NCBI GenBank assembly: GCA_900472175.1
Contig: UCHD01000026.1
Coordinates: forward strand, 1 to 45,475
Origin: Hyphomicrobiales bacterium
GTDB lineage: Bacteria; Pseudomonadota; Alphaproteobacteria; Rhizobiales; Rhizobiaceae
Length of the DNA: 45,475 nt
Direction: 5' to 3'
Each line of letters opens with the position of its first letter. The first letter of the stretch is position 1. A model generated the notes under the pieces. The model was not told the DNA's origin, ran no database searches, and saw nothing but the letters and a program-made list of their open reading frames with translations. Shown here piece by piece: positions 7,956 through 16,377 of this stretch. The position numbers and the translations under genes are program-made.

Positions 7956-9128
7956 ATGAAACGGGCCATCATCGCCGCGTTCGCGGCCATCATCATGGGT
8001 AGCGGTGCCTATGCCGACACGATCAAGATCGGCGTTGTCGGCCCATTCTCCGGGCCATTTGCGTTGCAGGGCAAGAACTTCAAGGCCGGCATCGACGCCT
8101 ATATGGCAATGAACGGAACAACGATCGGCGACGACACGGTCGAGATCATCTACCGTGACCTCCCGGCAGCCGACCCTGCGCAATCCAAGGCGCTGGCGCA
8201 GGAACTGGTGGTCAAGGAAAAGGTGCAATATCTCGCCGGCTTCTACTTCACCCCCGATGCGATGGCCGTCACGCCGATCCTCAAGCAGGCAAACGTGCCA
8301 CTGGTCGTCATGAATGCTGCGACGTCGGCAATCGTCACCAAGAGCCCGCTGGTCGTACGCACCTCATTCACCACCTGGCAGACTTCCACGCCGATCGCCA
8401 AGGTCGCGCATGACGCCGGCGTTGCCAAGGTTATCTCCATCGTCAGCGACTACGGCCCGGGCATCGATGCAGAAAACGCATTCAAGGCGGGCTTCGAGAA
8501 AGAGGGCGGGGCCGTCGTCGAGGCGATCCGCATGCCGCTGTCCACCAACGACTTCAGCCCGATCATGCAGCGCATCAAGGATTCCGGGGCGCAAGGCGTT
8601 TTCGCCTTCCTGCCATCCGGCCCGACGACACTCGGTTTCGTCAAGGCCTACAATGAAAACGGTCTTAAAGCTGCGGGCATCAAGTTTTTCGCGCCCGGCG
8701 ACCTGACGCAGGAATCCGACCTGCCGGCTCTTGGTGATGCCGCTCTCGGCATCCAGACAACGTTCCATTATGCGGTTTCCCACGATTCCCCGGAAAACAA
8801 GGCCTTTGTCGATGCGGCCTCCAAGGCGATCGGCAATCCTGCGGAACTTTCCTTCCCCTCGGTCGGTGCCTTTGATGGCATGAATGTCATCTACAAGATG
8901 ATCGAGGCGACCGACGGAGAACAGGATGCACAGAAAGCCGTCGATGCGGTCAAGGGTCTCTCCTGGATCAGCCCGCGCGGCCCGGTTTCGATCGACCCGG
9001 AATCGCGTCATATCACGCAGAACATCTATCTGCGCGAAGTCACCAAGGCCGATGACGGTTCCTACTACAACAAGGAAATCCAGACGTTCGAAAAGCAGGG
9101 CGACCCCGGGCTTGCGGCCATCAAGTAG
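7956..9128 (+). CDS. Periplasmic substrate-binding protein, Liv (branched-chain amino acid) type
   Basis: This is the solute receptor of the ABC importer encoded downstream. It has a signal peptide, MKRAIIAAFAAIIMGSGAYA (cleavage after A20), then DTIKIGVVGPFSGPFALQG, the standard opening of type-1 periplasmic binding proteins of the LivK/AmiC group. ATG at 7956 is preceded by AGGGAGGAG; the longer frame starting at 7911 lacks a signal peptide. At 390 aa it has the usual size. It heads the livK-H-M-G-F series, with a hairpin in the gap before livH that may favour its separate expression. The actual substrate cannot be read from sequence. The LivK fold also serves amides, urea and aromatic acids, and the neighbouring monooxygenase genes hint at something other than leucine. 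Confidence 0.9.
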   Translation: MKRAIIAAFAAIIMGSGAYADTIKIGVVGPFSGPFALQGKNFKAGIDAYMAMNGTTIGDDTVEIIYRDLPAADPAQSKALAQELVVKEKVQYLAGFYFTPDAMAVTPILKQANVPLVVMNAATSAIVTKSPLVVRTSFTTWQTSTPIAKVAHDAGVAKVISIVSDYGPGIDAENAFKAGFEKEGGAVVEAIRMPLSTNDFSPIMQRIKDSGAQGVFAFLPSGPTTLGFVKAYNENGLKAAGIKFFAPGDLTQESDLPALGDAALGIQTTFHYAVSHDSPENKAFVDAASKAIGNPAELSFPSVGAFDGMNVIYKMIEATDGEQDAQKAVDAVKGLSWISPRGPVSIDPESRHITQNIYLREVTKADDGSYYNKEIQTFEKQGDPGLAAIK

Positions 9129-9203
9129 CTGACGCAACGGCAACTCGTATCGGCTGCGTGGCCCTGTTGAATCCCGCGCCGATACTTTGCCTGGATTTTA
9201 CGA

Positions 9204-9237
9204 TGCGGGGGAGGGGAGGGCTCTCCCATCTCCCGCA
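9204..9237 (+). repeat. Hairpin between the binding protein and permease genes
   Basis: TGCGGGGGAGGGGAGG can pair imperfectly with CTCCCATCTCCCGCA. Such intercistronic hairpins commonly stabilise the upstream message or lower downstream expression in ABC importer operons. It includes two overlapping GGGGAGGG octamers. Confidence 0.4.
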
Positions 9238-9260
9238 GATATTCGAATGGAAATTGCTCG

Positions 9261-10124
9261 ATGCAGACAGTCTTCAGCATAGCCATTGACGCTTTTGCCT
9301 ATGGCATGGTGCTCTTCGTCATTTCGATCGGCCTTTCGGTCACCATGGGCCTGATGCGTGTCGTCAATCTGGCCCATGGCGCCTTTGCCATGATCGGCGG
9401 CTACATCGCCTCCTATGCGGCGCAAGACCTGGGGCTCGGTTACGCTGCAGCAGTCCTGCTCGCTGTTTTCGGAACCGTCATCATTTCCATCCCGATCGAA
9501 CGGCTGCTCTACCGGCGGATTTACGGCGCACCGGAACTGACGCAGGTCTTGATGACCATCGGCATCACCTTCTGCATCATCGGCATCGCCAATTATGTCT
9601 TCGGCCCAACGCTGAAAACCATCCCGCTGCCGCCCCTTCTGCAAGGTTCGGCCGATCTCGGCTTCCGCTCAATTGCCGTGCACCGCCTGTTTGCCATCAT
9701 CTGCGGCCTCGCCGTCGCCGGCGGACTTTGGTACGCCATCGAAAAAACGGCGTTCGGCGTCAAACTGCGCGCCTCCGTCGACAATGCCTCGATGGCTGCA
9801 GCGCTTGGGGTACGCACCGAAATCATCTATGCGGTGAGTTTCGCGGTCGCCGTCGGGCTTGCCGCGTTCGGCGGCGTGCTCGGGGCGGAACTTCTGCCGG
9901 TCGAACCCTATTACGCCCTGCGCTATATGGTGACCTTCCTGGTCGTCGTCTCCGTTGGGGGCGCCGGGTCCATCCCCGGAGCGCTGCTGGCCTGCCTCGT
10001 GCTCGGCGGCATCGATACGACCGGCCGCTATCTCATGCCGGAATTCGGCGAATTCTTCTTCTACCTCGCGGTCATCGCCATCATCTGCGTTTTCCCGCGT
10101 GGCCTTGCCGGACGGGCACGCTAG
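9261..10124 (+). CDS. livH: Branched-chain amino acid-type ABC permease, LivH family
   Basis: This is one of the two inner-membrane channel subunits of the Liv-type importer. Its 287 aa are almost entirely hydrophobic, with about eight predicted helices. The N-terminal motif GLSVTMGLMRVVNLAHGAF is the LivH hallmark. LGVRTEIIYAVSFAVAVGLAAFGG is the cytoplasmic coupling region, and the end carries the VVVSVGGAGSIPGALL motif. The start ATG at 9261 has only a weak ribosome binding site. The stop is separated from livM by one base, so translation is coupled. It pairs with LivM to form the pore, with LivG and LivF as motor. Confidence 0.93.
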   Translation: MQTVFSIAIDAFAYGMVLFVISIGLSVTMGLMRVVNLAHGAFAMIGGYIASYAAQDLGLGYAAAVLLAVFGTVIISIPIERLLYRRIYGAPELTQVLMTIGITFCIIGIANYVFGPTLKTIPLPPLLQGSADLGFRSIAVHRLFAIICGLAVAGGLWYAIEKTAFGVKLRASVDNASMAAALGVRTEIIYAVSFAVAVGLAAFGGVLGAELLPVEPYYALRYMVTFLVVVSVGGAGSIPGALLACLVLGGIDTTGRYLMPEFGEFFFYLAVIAIICVFPRGLAGRAR

Positions 10125-10125
10125 G

Positions 10126-11133
10126 ATGGCGCTCATCATGAACAACGAACCGTCCGCGACAAATACCCGGCAAACCCGCACGATCGGCCGAGACCTGATC
10201 GGCATCGGTGCCATCATTATTGTCGCGGTGGTCGGCTACCTGCTGTTTCCGGACAATCTTGCACTTCTAACCCGGATTATCGCCATCGCGCTGCTGGTCC
10301 TGTCGCTCGATCTCGTCACCGGCTATTGTGGCATCGCGACCCTTGGTCATGCCGCCCTGTTCGGCTCCGGCGCCTATGCCGCTGGCATTGCTGCCGCGCA
10401 TTACGGTATCACCAGCCCCTTGCTGATGACACTTGCCGGTATTCTTGGTGGAGCACTTGCAGGTCTCATCTGTGGCGTGATCATCCTGCGGGCACATGGA
10501 TTACCCCAGCTCGTCCTGTCGATTTCGCTGATCTATCTCTTCCATGAGTTTGCCAACAAAGCCTCATCATGGACGGGCGGCAGCGACGGTCTGTCCGGAA
10601 TTTCACCCGATCCGTTATTCGGAAGGTTCGAGTTCGACCTTTGGGGCCAGACAGCCTACGTCTTCGGTGTCGTTCTGCTGCTTGCCGTCTTCGTCTTGCT
10701 GCGTTTTCTGGTGCGCTCACCATTCGGCATGCTTTGCCGCGGCATCAAGGAAGATCCCTTGCGCATCATGGCCATGGGCGCCTCGCCGAAGATCGCATTG
10801 ATCAAGATGTACGTCATTTCCGGCGCGGTCGCGGGCGTCGGCGGTGCGTTGAATGCGATCTCGACGCAGGTCGTCGGTCTCGACAGCTTGTCCTTCACCC
10901 AATCGGCCGAAGCACTGGTTATGCTGGTTCTCGGCGGCACCGGCTCGCTGTTCGGCGCGCTGATGGGTACGGTCGTTTTCATGCTGTTCGAAGATTATGT
11001 CTCGGCCGCCAATCCCTTCCACTGGCTGACGATGGTTGGTGTTCTGCTGATCGCGGTCGTCCTGTTTGCGCCGAAAGGACTTTACGGCACCGCTGCCGGT
11101 TTCATCGCCAGCCGTCTGGAGAAACACATATGA
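10126..11133 (+). CDS. livM: Branched-chain amino acid-type ABC permease, LivM family
   Basis: This is the second channel subunit. Its 335 aa have multiple hydrophobic helices, the LivM signature LDLVTGYCGIATLGHAALFG and the C-terminal VLGGTGSLFGALMG segment. ATG at 10126 lies one base after the livH stop; a second ATG at 10138 is possible. The longer frame reading back into livH is a shadow. The gene overlaps livG by four bases (ATGA). Confidence 0.93.
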   Translation: MALIMNNEPSATNTRQTRTIGRDLIGIGAIIIVAVVGYLLFPDNLALLTRIIAIALLVLSLDLVTGYCGIATLGHAALFGSGAYAAGIAAAHYGITSPLLMTLAGILGGALAGLICGVIILRAHGLPQLVLSISLIYLFHEFANKASSWTGGSDGLSGISPDPLFGRFEFDLWGQTAYVFGVVLLLAVFVLLRFLVRSPFGMLCRGIKEDPLRIMAMGASPKIALIKMYVISGAVAGVGGALNAISTQVVGLDSLSFTQSAEALVMLVLGGTGSLFGALMGTVVFMLFEDYVSAANPFHWLTMVGVLLIAVVLFAPKGLYGTAAGFIASRLEKHI

Positions 11134-11894
11134 GCGCGGTCTTAGAGGTTCTCAATCTGAAAAAGGCGTTCAGCGGCCTGACGGTCACCGACGATGTCTC
11201 ACTTTCTATGACGCCAGGTGACCGGGTGGCCTTGATCGGCCCGAACGGAGCGGGAAAAACAACCTTCGTCAATCTTGTCACCGGCAATCTGCGGCCGGAT
11301 TCCGGTGAGGTCCGTCTCAACGGCGAGGCCGTCACGAAAATCGATGCGATCGGCCGCGTCCGGCGCGGGCTGGTTCGCTCCTTTCAGGTGACGCGACTGT
11401 TTCAGGAGATGACGCCTGCCGAACATATCGCGCTCGCCATCCTGCAGCGAGATGGGCGCGCCGGGAAGATGTTCGGCAATTTTCTCTCCATGCCTGACGT
11501 CATGGACGAGGCGAGCGCGCTGCTTGCCAAGCTCGGGCTGCATGACCTCATGCACCGCAAGGTCAGCGAGATCGCCTATGGCCAGCAACGCCTGCTCGAA
11601 ATCGCCATGGCGCTGGCTCTCAAGCCGAAGGTTCTGTTGCTCGACGAGCCGGCCGCAGGGGTACCGCAGAGCGATACGGGGCGGATCGAGCAGGCGCTGG
11701 CCGACCTGCCGTCCGATCTTGCCGTGCTGATGATCGAGCATGACATGGATCTGGTCTTCCGCTTTGCCAAACGGGTCATCGTGCTGGCCGCCGGCACCAT
11801 CATCTTCGACGGTTCGCCCGCCGATGTTACCAAGGACGCCGCCGTGCGCGAGGCCTATCTCGGGAGCTATGCCAATGCCAGCCACGCCGTTTGA
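11130..11894 (+). CDS. livG: ABC transporter ATPase, LivG type
   Basis: This is one of two cytoplasmic ATPases that power the Liv-type importer. Its 254 aa contain Walker A GPNGAGKTTF, a signature region reading AYGQQRLLEIAMAL (the usual LivG variant of LSGGQ), Walker B VLLLDEPAAG and H-loop IEHD. The Q-loop region RSFQVTRLF is also LivG-like. ATG at 11130 overlaps the livM stop. The long frame that begins at 10569 is out of register with livM and not real before this ATG. The end overlaps livF. Confidence 0.94.
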   Translation: MSAVLEVLNLKKAFSGLTVTDDVSLSMTPGDRVALIGPNGAGKTTFVNLVTGNLRPDSGEVRLNGEAVTKIDAIGRVRRGLVRSFQVTRLFQEMTPAEHIALAILQRDGRAGKMFGNFLSMPDVMDEASALLAKLGLHDLMHRKVSEIAYGQQRLLEIAMALALKPKVLLLDEPAAGVPQSDTGRIEQALADLPSDLAVLMIEHDMDLVFRFAKRVIVLAAGTIIFDGSPADVTKDAAVREAYLGSYANASHAV

Positions 11895-12591
11895 GGTCGA
11901 AAACCTGTCGGCCGGCTATGGTCCGACCCGGGTTCTGGAAAATGTCTCCTTCTCGGTTCCCGCCGGGCAGCGTCTCGCCCTGCTCGGGAGGAACGGCATG
12001 GGCAAGACGACACTGCTTGCCACGCTGGCCGGGCAGACGAAACGCTATGATGGACGCATCCGCATCGGCGCAACCGACGTCACCGGCATTTCCAGTGCGC
12101 TGCGCGCCCGCACCGGACTCGGCTACGTCCCGCAAACGCGTTGCATCTTTCCGACGCTGACCGTCGAGGAAAACCTGTTCGTGGGCCTCAAGGACCGGCC
12201 GAAAAGCGATCTTCAGGACGCCTACGCGATGTTTCCCCGGCTTTTCGAGCGAAAAGGCAATCTCGGCTCTCAACTGTCCGGCGGTGAGCAACAGATGCTG
12301 TCCACCGCCCGGACCATTCTCGGCCGTCCTTCGGTGCTGCTGCTCGATGAGCCGCTCGAAGGCTTGGCACCGGTCATTTGCGAAGAGCTGATGAAAGCGT
12401 TTTCCGAACTTGCCAGCACCGGCAACATGACCATCGTGCTAGTCGAGCAGCGTATTCAGAGCGCTCTTGATTTTGCTGATCAGGTCATCGTTCTCGAGCG
12501 GGGCAGGGTGGCCTGGAGCGGTACGCCGCAGGCCCTGGCGGCGGATCATGACACGGTAGACCGGCTGCTGGGTGTCGGCGGTCTGCACTGA
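11875..12591 (+). CDS. livF: ABC transporter ATPase, LivF type
   Basis: This is the partner ATPase of LivG. Walker A is GRNGMGKTTLL, the signature is QLSGGEQQML and Walker B is VLLLDEPLEGLAP, all typical of LivF. ATG at 11875 is preferred to the one at 11869 because GGGAG then sits eight bases upstream; with the first ATG it would be only two bases away. At 238 aa it is normal. It is the last gene of the transporter operon; no clear intrinsic terminator follows before the next gene, 165 bp on. Confidence 0.93.
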   Translation: MPATPFEVENLSAGYGPTRVLENVSFSVPAGQRLALLGRNGMGKTTLLATLAGQTKRYDGRIRIGATDVTGISSALRARTGLGYVPQTRCIFPTLTVEENLFVGLKDRPKSDLQDAYAMFPRLFERKGNLGSQLSGGEQQMLSTARTILGRPSVLLLDEPLEGLAPVICEELMKAFSELASTGNMTIVLVEQRIQSALDFADQVIVLERGRVAWSGTPQALAADHDTVDRLLGVGGLH

Positions 12592-12668
12592 CAAAAAAGC
12601 GAAGAGCCCTGCGGCACATCAGGTCCTCTGCCAACCCTTAGGATACCCTGCACATTTATTTTAAAGCG

Positions 12669-12689
12669 GGGGGAACAATCTGTTCTCCC
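12669..12689. repeat. Tight hairpin upstream of the 130-aa orphan gene
   Basis: Nine base pairs (one G-U) enclose a three-base loop: GGGGGAACA-atc-TGTTCTCCC. It lies 67 bp before the orphan start codon in the gap after livF. No T-run follows on the plus strand, so it may be an operator or a leader structure and not a terminator. Confidence 0.4.
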
Positions 12690-12756
12690 ACGCATTTGTG
12701 CGTCAGGTCGATTTCTGTCGGCACCAACCACCGTTTGCAACGATGAGGATGTGCAG

Positions 12757-13149
12757 ATGAACAACCGTTTACCCGAACTGCATGAAGGCCATGCCCCGAT
12801 CACGCTGCATCTGCTGTTTCGCGATGCGCTCGAAGCGTATGACGACTGGGCCAATGAAACGGACGTTCCCGTGGTTTACCATCTGGGCGAGCCGATGCCG
12901 ATCGGGACGGTTTTCGTTCATATGCGCGATTGCACCGATATACTGCCGAACAACATGGTCAGTGCCATTACCGAAAGGCTGACCAAGCCATGGAGCGGCG
13001 CCAGTTCGCTGGACGAGATGACGTTTTCGACGGCGGCCCGGGTCATGTGCGTCATGGTACGCAAGAGACAGCTGCAGCGCAGTGGCAGTGATGTCGTCGC
13101 CTTCATTCGCCGCTTTGAGAAGCTGCGTTCCGGCCGTACCGATCCCTGA
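12757..13149 (+). CDS. Conserved-looking 130-aa protein of unknown function
   Basis: I do not recognise a family. The protein is soluble, with no signal peptide or membrane segment. It opens with MNNRLPELHEGHAPITLHLL, continues through acidic and mixed segments, and ends with a basic helix (VAFIRRFEKLRSGRTDP). ATG at 12757 has GAGG eight bases upstream; a GTG six bases earlier is less likely. It lies on the same strand between the Liv transporter and a YdhS-like flavoprotein, so a role in the same pathway is plausible but unproven. The frame is open for 130 codons with composition like its neighbours. Confidence 0.6.
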   Translation: MNNRLPELHEGHAPITLHLLFRDALEAYDDWANETDVPVVYHLGEPMPIGTVFVHMRDCTDILPNNMVSAITERLTKPWSGASSLDEMTFSTAARVMCVMVRKRQLQRSGSDVVAFIRRFEKLRSGRTDP

Positions 13150-13238
13150 GTTTTTTGCCTTGTGAGATTGCTTCCGGTTCTGCCGGAGGTGACATTTTCC
13201 ATGCGCCTTAAGGTTAAGTAATGGAAACGTATCGCGTT

Positions 13239-13269
13239 TTGACAGGTCGTGAAAACGGCTTGATAGGAT
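13239..13269 (+). promoter_or_regulatory. Candidate promoter before the YdhS-like gene
   Basis: A perfect TTGACA (13239-13244) is followed by a weak -10 candidate TAGGAT (13264-13269) at 19-bp spacing, 120 bp before the start codon. The spacing is long, so the -10 choice is tentative. Confidence 0.35.
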
Positions 13270-13388
13270 GGGTTCTCCGTGTTTAAAATGATAAATTACA
13301 TAGAGTATGCCGCATATTAATGAACTGGCGTTTGAGTAGGGGTGCCAAGGTTCAACCATCCAGCCGCATGATGCGGGGAGGAAATGAT

Positions 13389-14786
13389 ATGACGGTTCAT
13401 GGCCTTTCGTCGCCCTTCAGTCCGCGAAGCGATCAACCGCTGCAAATCGCCATAGTCGGCCGCGGCTTTTCCGGCCTGATGATGGCGATCGCCCTGTTGA
13501 AGACGGTCAACCAGCCGTTCCGGCTACGGATGTTCGATCCTCGTCCGGTCATCAGCGGCGGACAGGCGCTGGCCACGGCGCGCTCCACCGAAATCCTCAA
13601 CAGCCGCGCCCGCGATCTTTCCGTTTCGACCGGCGAGCCGAAGGATTTCACTCGCTGGCTACAGGCAAACGCTCCTTTTCGTGAAGCGGTGACGGCTGCT
13701 ATTCCCGGATTTGGTCAGATCTTCGTGCCGAAGGCGACGTTTAGCGATTACGTCTATCAGCGGTTCTCCGAAGCGCTGGCGCAGAGGACGGATGTCACCG
13801 TGCAGATGTCCAACGAGGGCATCACCCATATTCGCCGCAACGACGACGGCCTGTTCACGCTCAGCCTCGCCGATGGAGGCGAGGCAATCTATGACACCGT
13901 TGCCCTGGCAACCGGCTATGGTTTGAAGCCGCCGCTGGAAACGACTGAACAGGATATGGACGCCCTCCTGGCTGAACGCCCAGCGCCGGGCCGGCACGTG
14001 GTCGTCATGGGCAATGGCTTGCGCGCTATCGATCAGGTTCTGCAACTGCGCGATGGCGGCTTTACCGGCCATATCACCATCCTCTCGCGCCGTGGTTTCC
14101 TGCCGCAGCCACATACCCGCATGCCAGCCGACGCGGTGTTCCCGACACAGCCCATGCCCTCGCAACTGCGCAACATCGTCCGTTTTGTGCGCGAGGCCTG
14201 CGCTGAGGCCGAAGAAAACGGCTGGAGCTGGCAGGCAGCCATGAACGGCCTGCGCAAACGCGCCCGCACCCTTTGGGCATCGCTCCCGCCCAGCGAAAAA
14301 CGGCAGTTCAACCGGCATCTGCGCGCCATCTACGACAGTCACCGCAACCGGCTTCCGGCTGATGTGCATGCAAGACTGGAACGCGAATTCGCCAGTGGCA
14401 TGACCGAACTGAGACGCGGAACCACGCTCAAGCGCACAGCAGACGGTCTTATCGTCCGGTGGGCGGGCCAGCCGGCGGAAAGCCATTTTGCCGCCGATGA
14501 AGTGATCGATTGCCGCTGCCTGTCGCCGGACCTCAAGGATCCTGTTGTAGCCGACCTCCTCGAGGCTGGCCTTGCAGCGACGGACGAGCTCGACCTCGGT
14601 CTCGCCGTCAATCCGGCCGGGGAGCTGGTGACGCCGAAGGGTCGGCCCGCCGGGCTCTTCGCTGTTGGTCCGCTTGGTCTCGGTTCACTTCCTGATATCG
14701 ATCTGGTTCCGGAGATCGTCACCCAGACCTATGCTGCAGCAACGCTGATCGGCGCACGGTCACTGCCACAACTACAGGCGAGCTGA
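13389..14786 (+). CDS. FAD/NAD(P)-binding oxidoreductase, YdhS-like (COG4529)
   Basis: This is a probable flavoprotein with two Rossmann nucleotide-binding motifs: [16 protein letters not shown] near residue 22 for FAD, and [16 protein letters not shown] mid-protein for NAD(P)[10 protein letters not shown] and LATGYG also suit the NAD_binding_9 family of uncharacterised oxidoreductases. ATG at 13389 has GGGGAGG six bases upstream; the longer frame to 13320 does not. It is 465 aa. It is followed by ssuD, so it could supply reduced flavin or act on the same substrate, but it is not an SsuE-type FMN reductase, and its substrate cannot be told from sequence. Confidence 0.8.
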   Translation: MTVHGLSSPFSPRSDQPLQIAIVGRGFSGLMMAIALLKTVNQPFRLRMFDPRPVISGGQALATARSTEILNSRARDLSVSTGEPKDFTRWLQANAPFREAVTAAIPGFGQIFVPKATFSDYVYQRFSEALAQRTDVTVQMSNEGITHIRRNDDGLFTLSLADGGEAIYDTVALATGYGLKPPLETTEQDMDALLAERPAPGRHVVVMGNGLRAIDQVLQLRDGGFTGHITILSRRGFLPQPHTRMPADAVFPTQPMPSQLRNIVRFVREACAEAEENGWSWQAAMNGLRKRARTLWASLPPSEKRQFNRHLRAIYDSHRNRLPADVHARLEREFASGMTELRRGTTLKRTADGLIVRWAGQPAESHFAADEVIDCRCLSPDLKDPVVADLLEAGLAATDELDLGLAVNPAGELVTPKGRPAGLFAVGPLGLGSLPDIDLVPEIVTQTYAAATLIGARSLPQLQAS

Positions 14787-14924
14787 TAAGCCCGGCAATT
14801 GCTCCATCATCCCGTCGAATTGCGTTGGCGGGCCGCAGGTGCGCGGCATCCCTTTTCCGCCCTTGATCTGCAAGCAGCCTATCGCGGGGCGTAACGCCTC
14901 AAGAAGGCTGCAAACGCGAACGGA

Positions 14925-14960
14925 TTTTCCATACACGATAAAATTTATAGATATTATAAT
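14925..14960 (+). promoter_or_regulatory. AT-rich promoter region of ssuD
   Basis: A strongly AT-rich patch with a perfect -10-like TATAAT at 14955-14960 lies 70 bp before the ssuD start. No good -35 is present at normal spacing, so activator dependence would be expected if this is the promoter. Confidence 0.35.
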
Positions 14961-15030
14961 TTTGCGATCACCGGCGTTACCGGAAAAACTAGGGGAGGAC
15001 CCATTCCGCATACGCTGGAGACAATTTCAT

Positions 15031-16200
15031 ATGAGCCCTGTTCCGGAAAAGATCGACGTTCTCTGGTTTCTGCCGACCCATGGCGACAGCCGCTATCTCG
15101 GCACGTCCATCGGCGGCCGCAATGTCGATCTCAACTATCTGAAACAGGTCGCACAGGCGGCCGACACACTCGGCTATTTCGGTGTGCTGGTCCCGACCGG
15201 CCGCAGCTGCGAGGATAGCTGGATCGTCGCCTCGGCTTTGGCGCCTCTGACGGAAAAGCTGCGCTATCTCGTTGCGGTGCGCCCCGGCCTGCTCAGCCCG
15301 ACGCTGGCCGCGCGCATGACCGCAACACTTGACCGGATCTCCAATGGCCGCCTCTTGATCAACGTCGTCACCGGCGGCGATCCGATCGAGAACAAGGGCG
15401 ACGGCATCCACTATTCGCATGAGGAACGCTACGAGGTCACTGAAGAGTTCATCAACATCTACAAGGCTGTTCTGCGCGGCGAGGACGTCACCACAAAGAC
15501 CAAACATTTCGACATCGAGGACGCCAAACTTCTGTTCAAGCCCGTCCAGGAGCCGCATCCGCCGCTCTATTTCGGCGGCTCATCTGGGGTCGGCCAACAA
15601 GTTGCGGCCCGCACGATCGACAAATACCTGACCTGGGGCGAGCCACCCGAGGATGTCGAGAAGAAGGTGGCGGAAGTGCGGGCGCTTGCCGCAGCAGAGG
15701 GCAGGGAGGTCACCTTCGGTATTCGCCTTCATGTCATCGTCCGCGAAACCGCCAAGGAAGCCTGGACCGCGGCCGACGAGCTGATCAAATATGTCGATGA
15801 CGATACGATCGCAGCAGCCCAGAAGGTTTTCGAGCGGATGGATTCCGTCGGCCAGAGCCGGATGAGCAAGCTACATGGCGGCCGCAAGGACAAGCTGGAG
15901 ATTGCCCCGAACCTGTGGGCCGGTGTCGGCCTGGTTCGCGGCGGCGCAGGGACTGCATTGGTCGGCGATCCTGATCAGGTCAAGGCGCGGATCGATGAGT
16001 ACCGCCAGATCGGCATCGATACCTTCATTTTCTCCGGCTATCCGCATCTGGAAGAGGCTTACCGGTTCGGCGAACTCGTGCTTCCCAACCTGCCGCTCAA
16101 TCATCCGGTCAAGACCCACAAGGCCAGCGCCAATACCGGTCCCTTCGGTGAGACGATCGCCGGCGACCACCGTCCACCGCTCAAGGTGTCGCAGTCCTGA
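15031..16200 (+). CDS. ssuD: FMNH2-dependent alkanesulfonate monooxygenase
   Basis: SsuD cleaves the C-S bond of alkanesulfonates with FMNH2 and oxygen, giving aldehyde and sulfite under sulfur limitation. The 389-aa TIM-barrel luciferase-like protein matches E. coli SsuD closely. Key residues known there are visible: Cys in TGRSCEDSW (Cys54), Arg and His in [11 protein letters not shown] (Arg226, His228), Arg in [13 protein letters not shown] (Arg297) and Tyr in [10 protein letters not shown] (Tyr331). ATG at 15031 has GGAG ten bases upstream; the longer frame from 14839 reads through promoter DNA. Unusually, no ssuE reductase or ssuABC sulfonate importer is adjacent; a Liv-type importer and a YdhS-like flavoprotein lie upstream instead. 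Confidence 0.93.
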   Translation: MSPVPEKIDVLWFLPTHGDSRYLGTSIGGRNVDLNYLKQVAQAADTLGYFGVLVPTGRSCEDSWIVASALAPLTEKLRYLVAVRPGLLSPTLAARMTATLDRISNGRLLINVVTGGDPIENKGDGIHYSHEERYEVTEEFINIYKAVLRGEDVTTKTKHFDIEDAKLLFKPVQEPHPPLYFGGSSGVGQQVAARTIDKYLTWGEPPEDVEKKVAEVRALAAAEGREVTFGIRLHVIVRETAKEAWTAADELIKYVDDDTIAAAQKVFERMDSVGQSRMSKLHGGRKDKLEIAPNLWAGVGLVRGGAGTALVGDPDQVKARIDEYRQIGIDTFIFSGYPHLEEAYRFGELVLPNLPLNHPVKTHKASANTGPFGETIAGDHRPPLKVSQS

Positions 16201-16377
16201 TAAGACAAAGCCCGGATTGGCATTCTTATTCGTGTCGCCGCGATTAAATCGTAACGTTCAACCGTTAACCAGGGCAGTGGCTATGGAACAGCCGCTGTCT
16301 GTGTCCGGTTGACAAGCTTAAGGCGAGCCTAAAGAGTAAACCGGTCAAAACGGCAGCGTTGGGGAGGACTTTTGTCT

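Noticed and set aside
12592..12656. Terminator after livF
   Set aside because: Only a weak imperfect stem with no T-run was seen.
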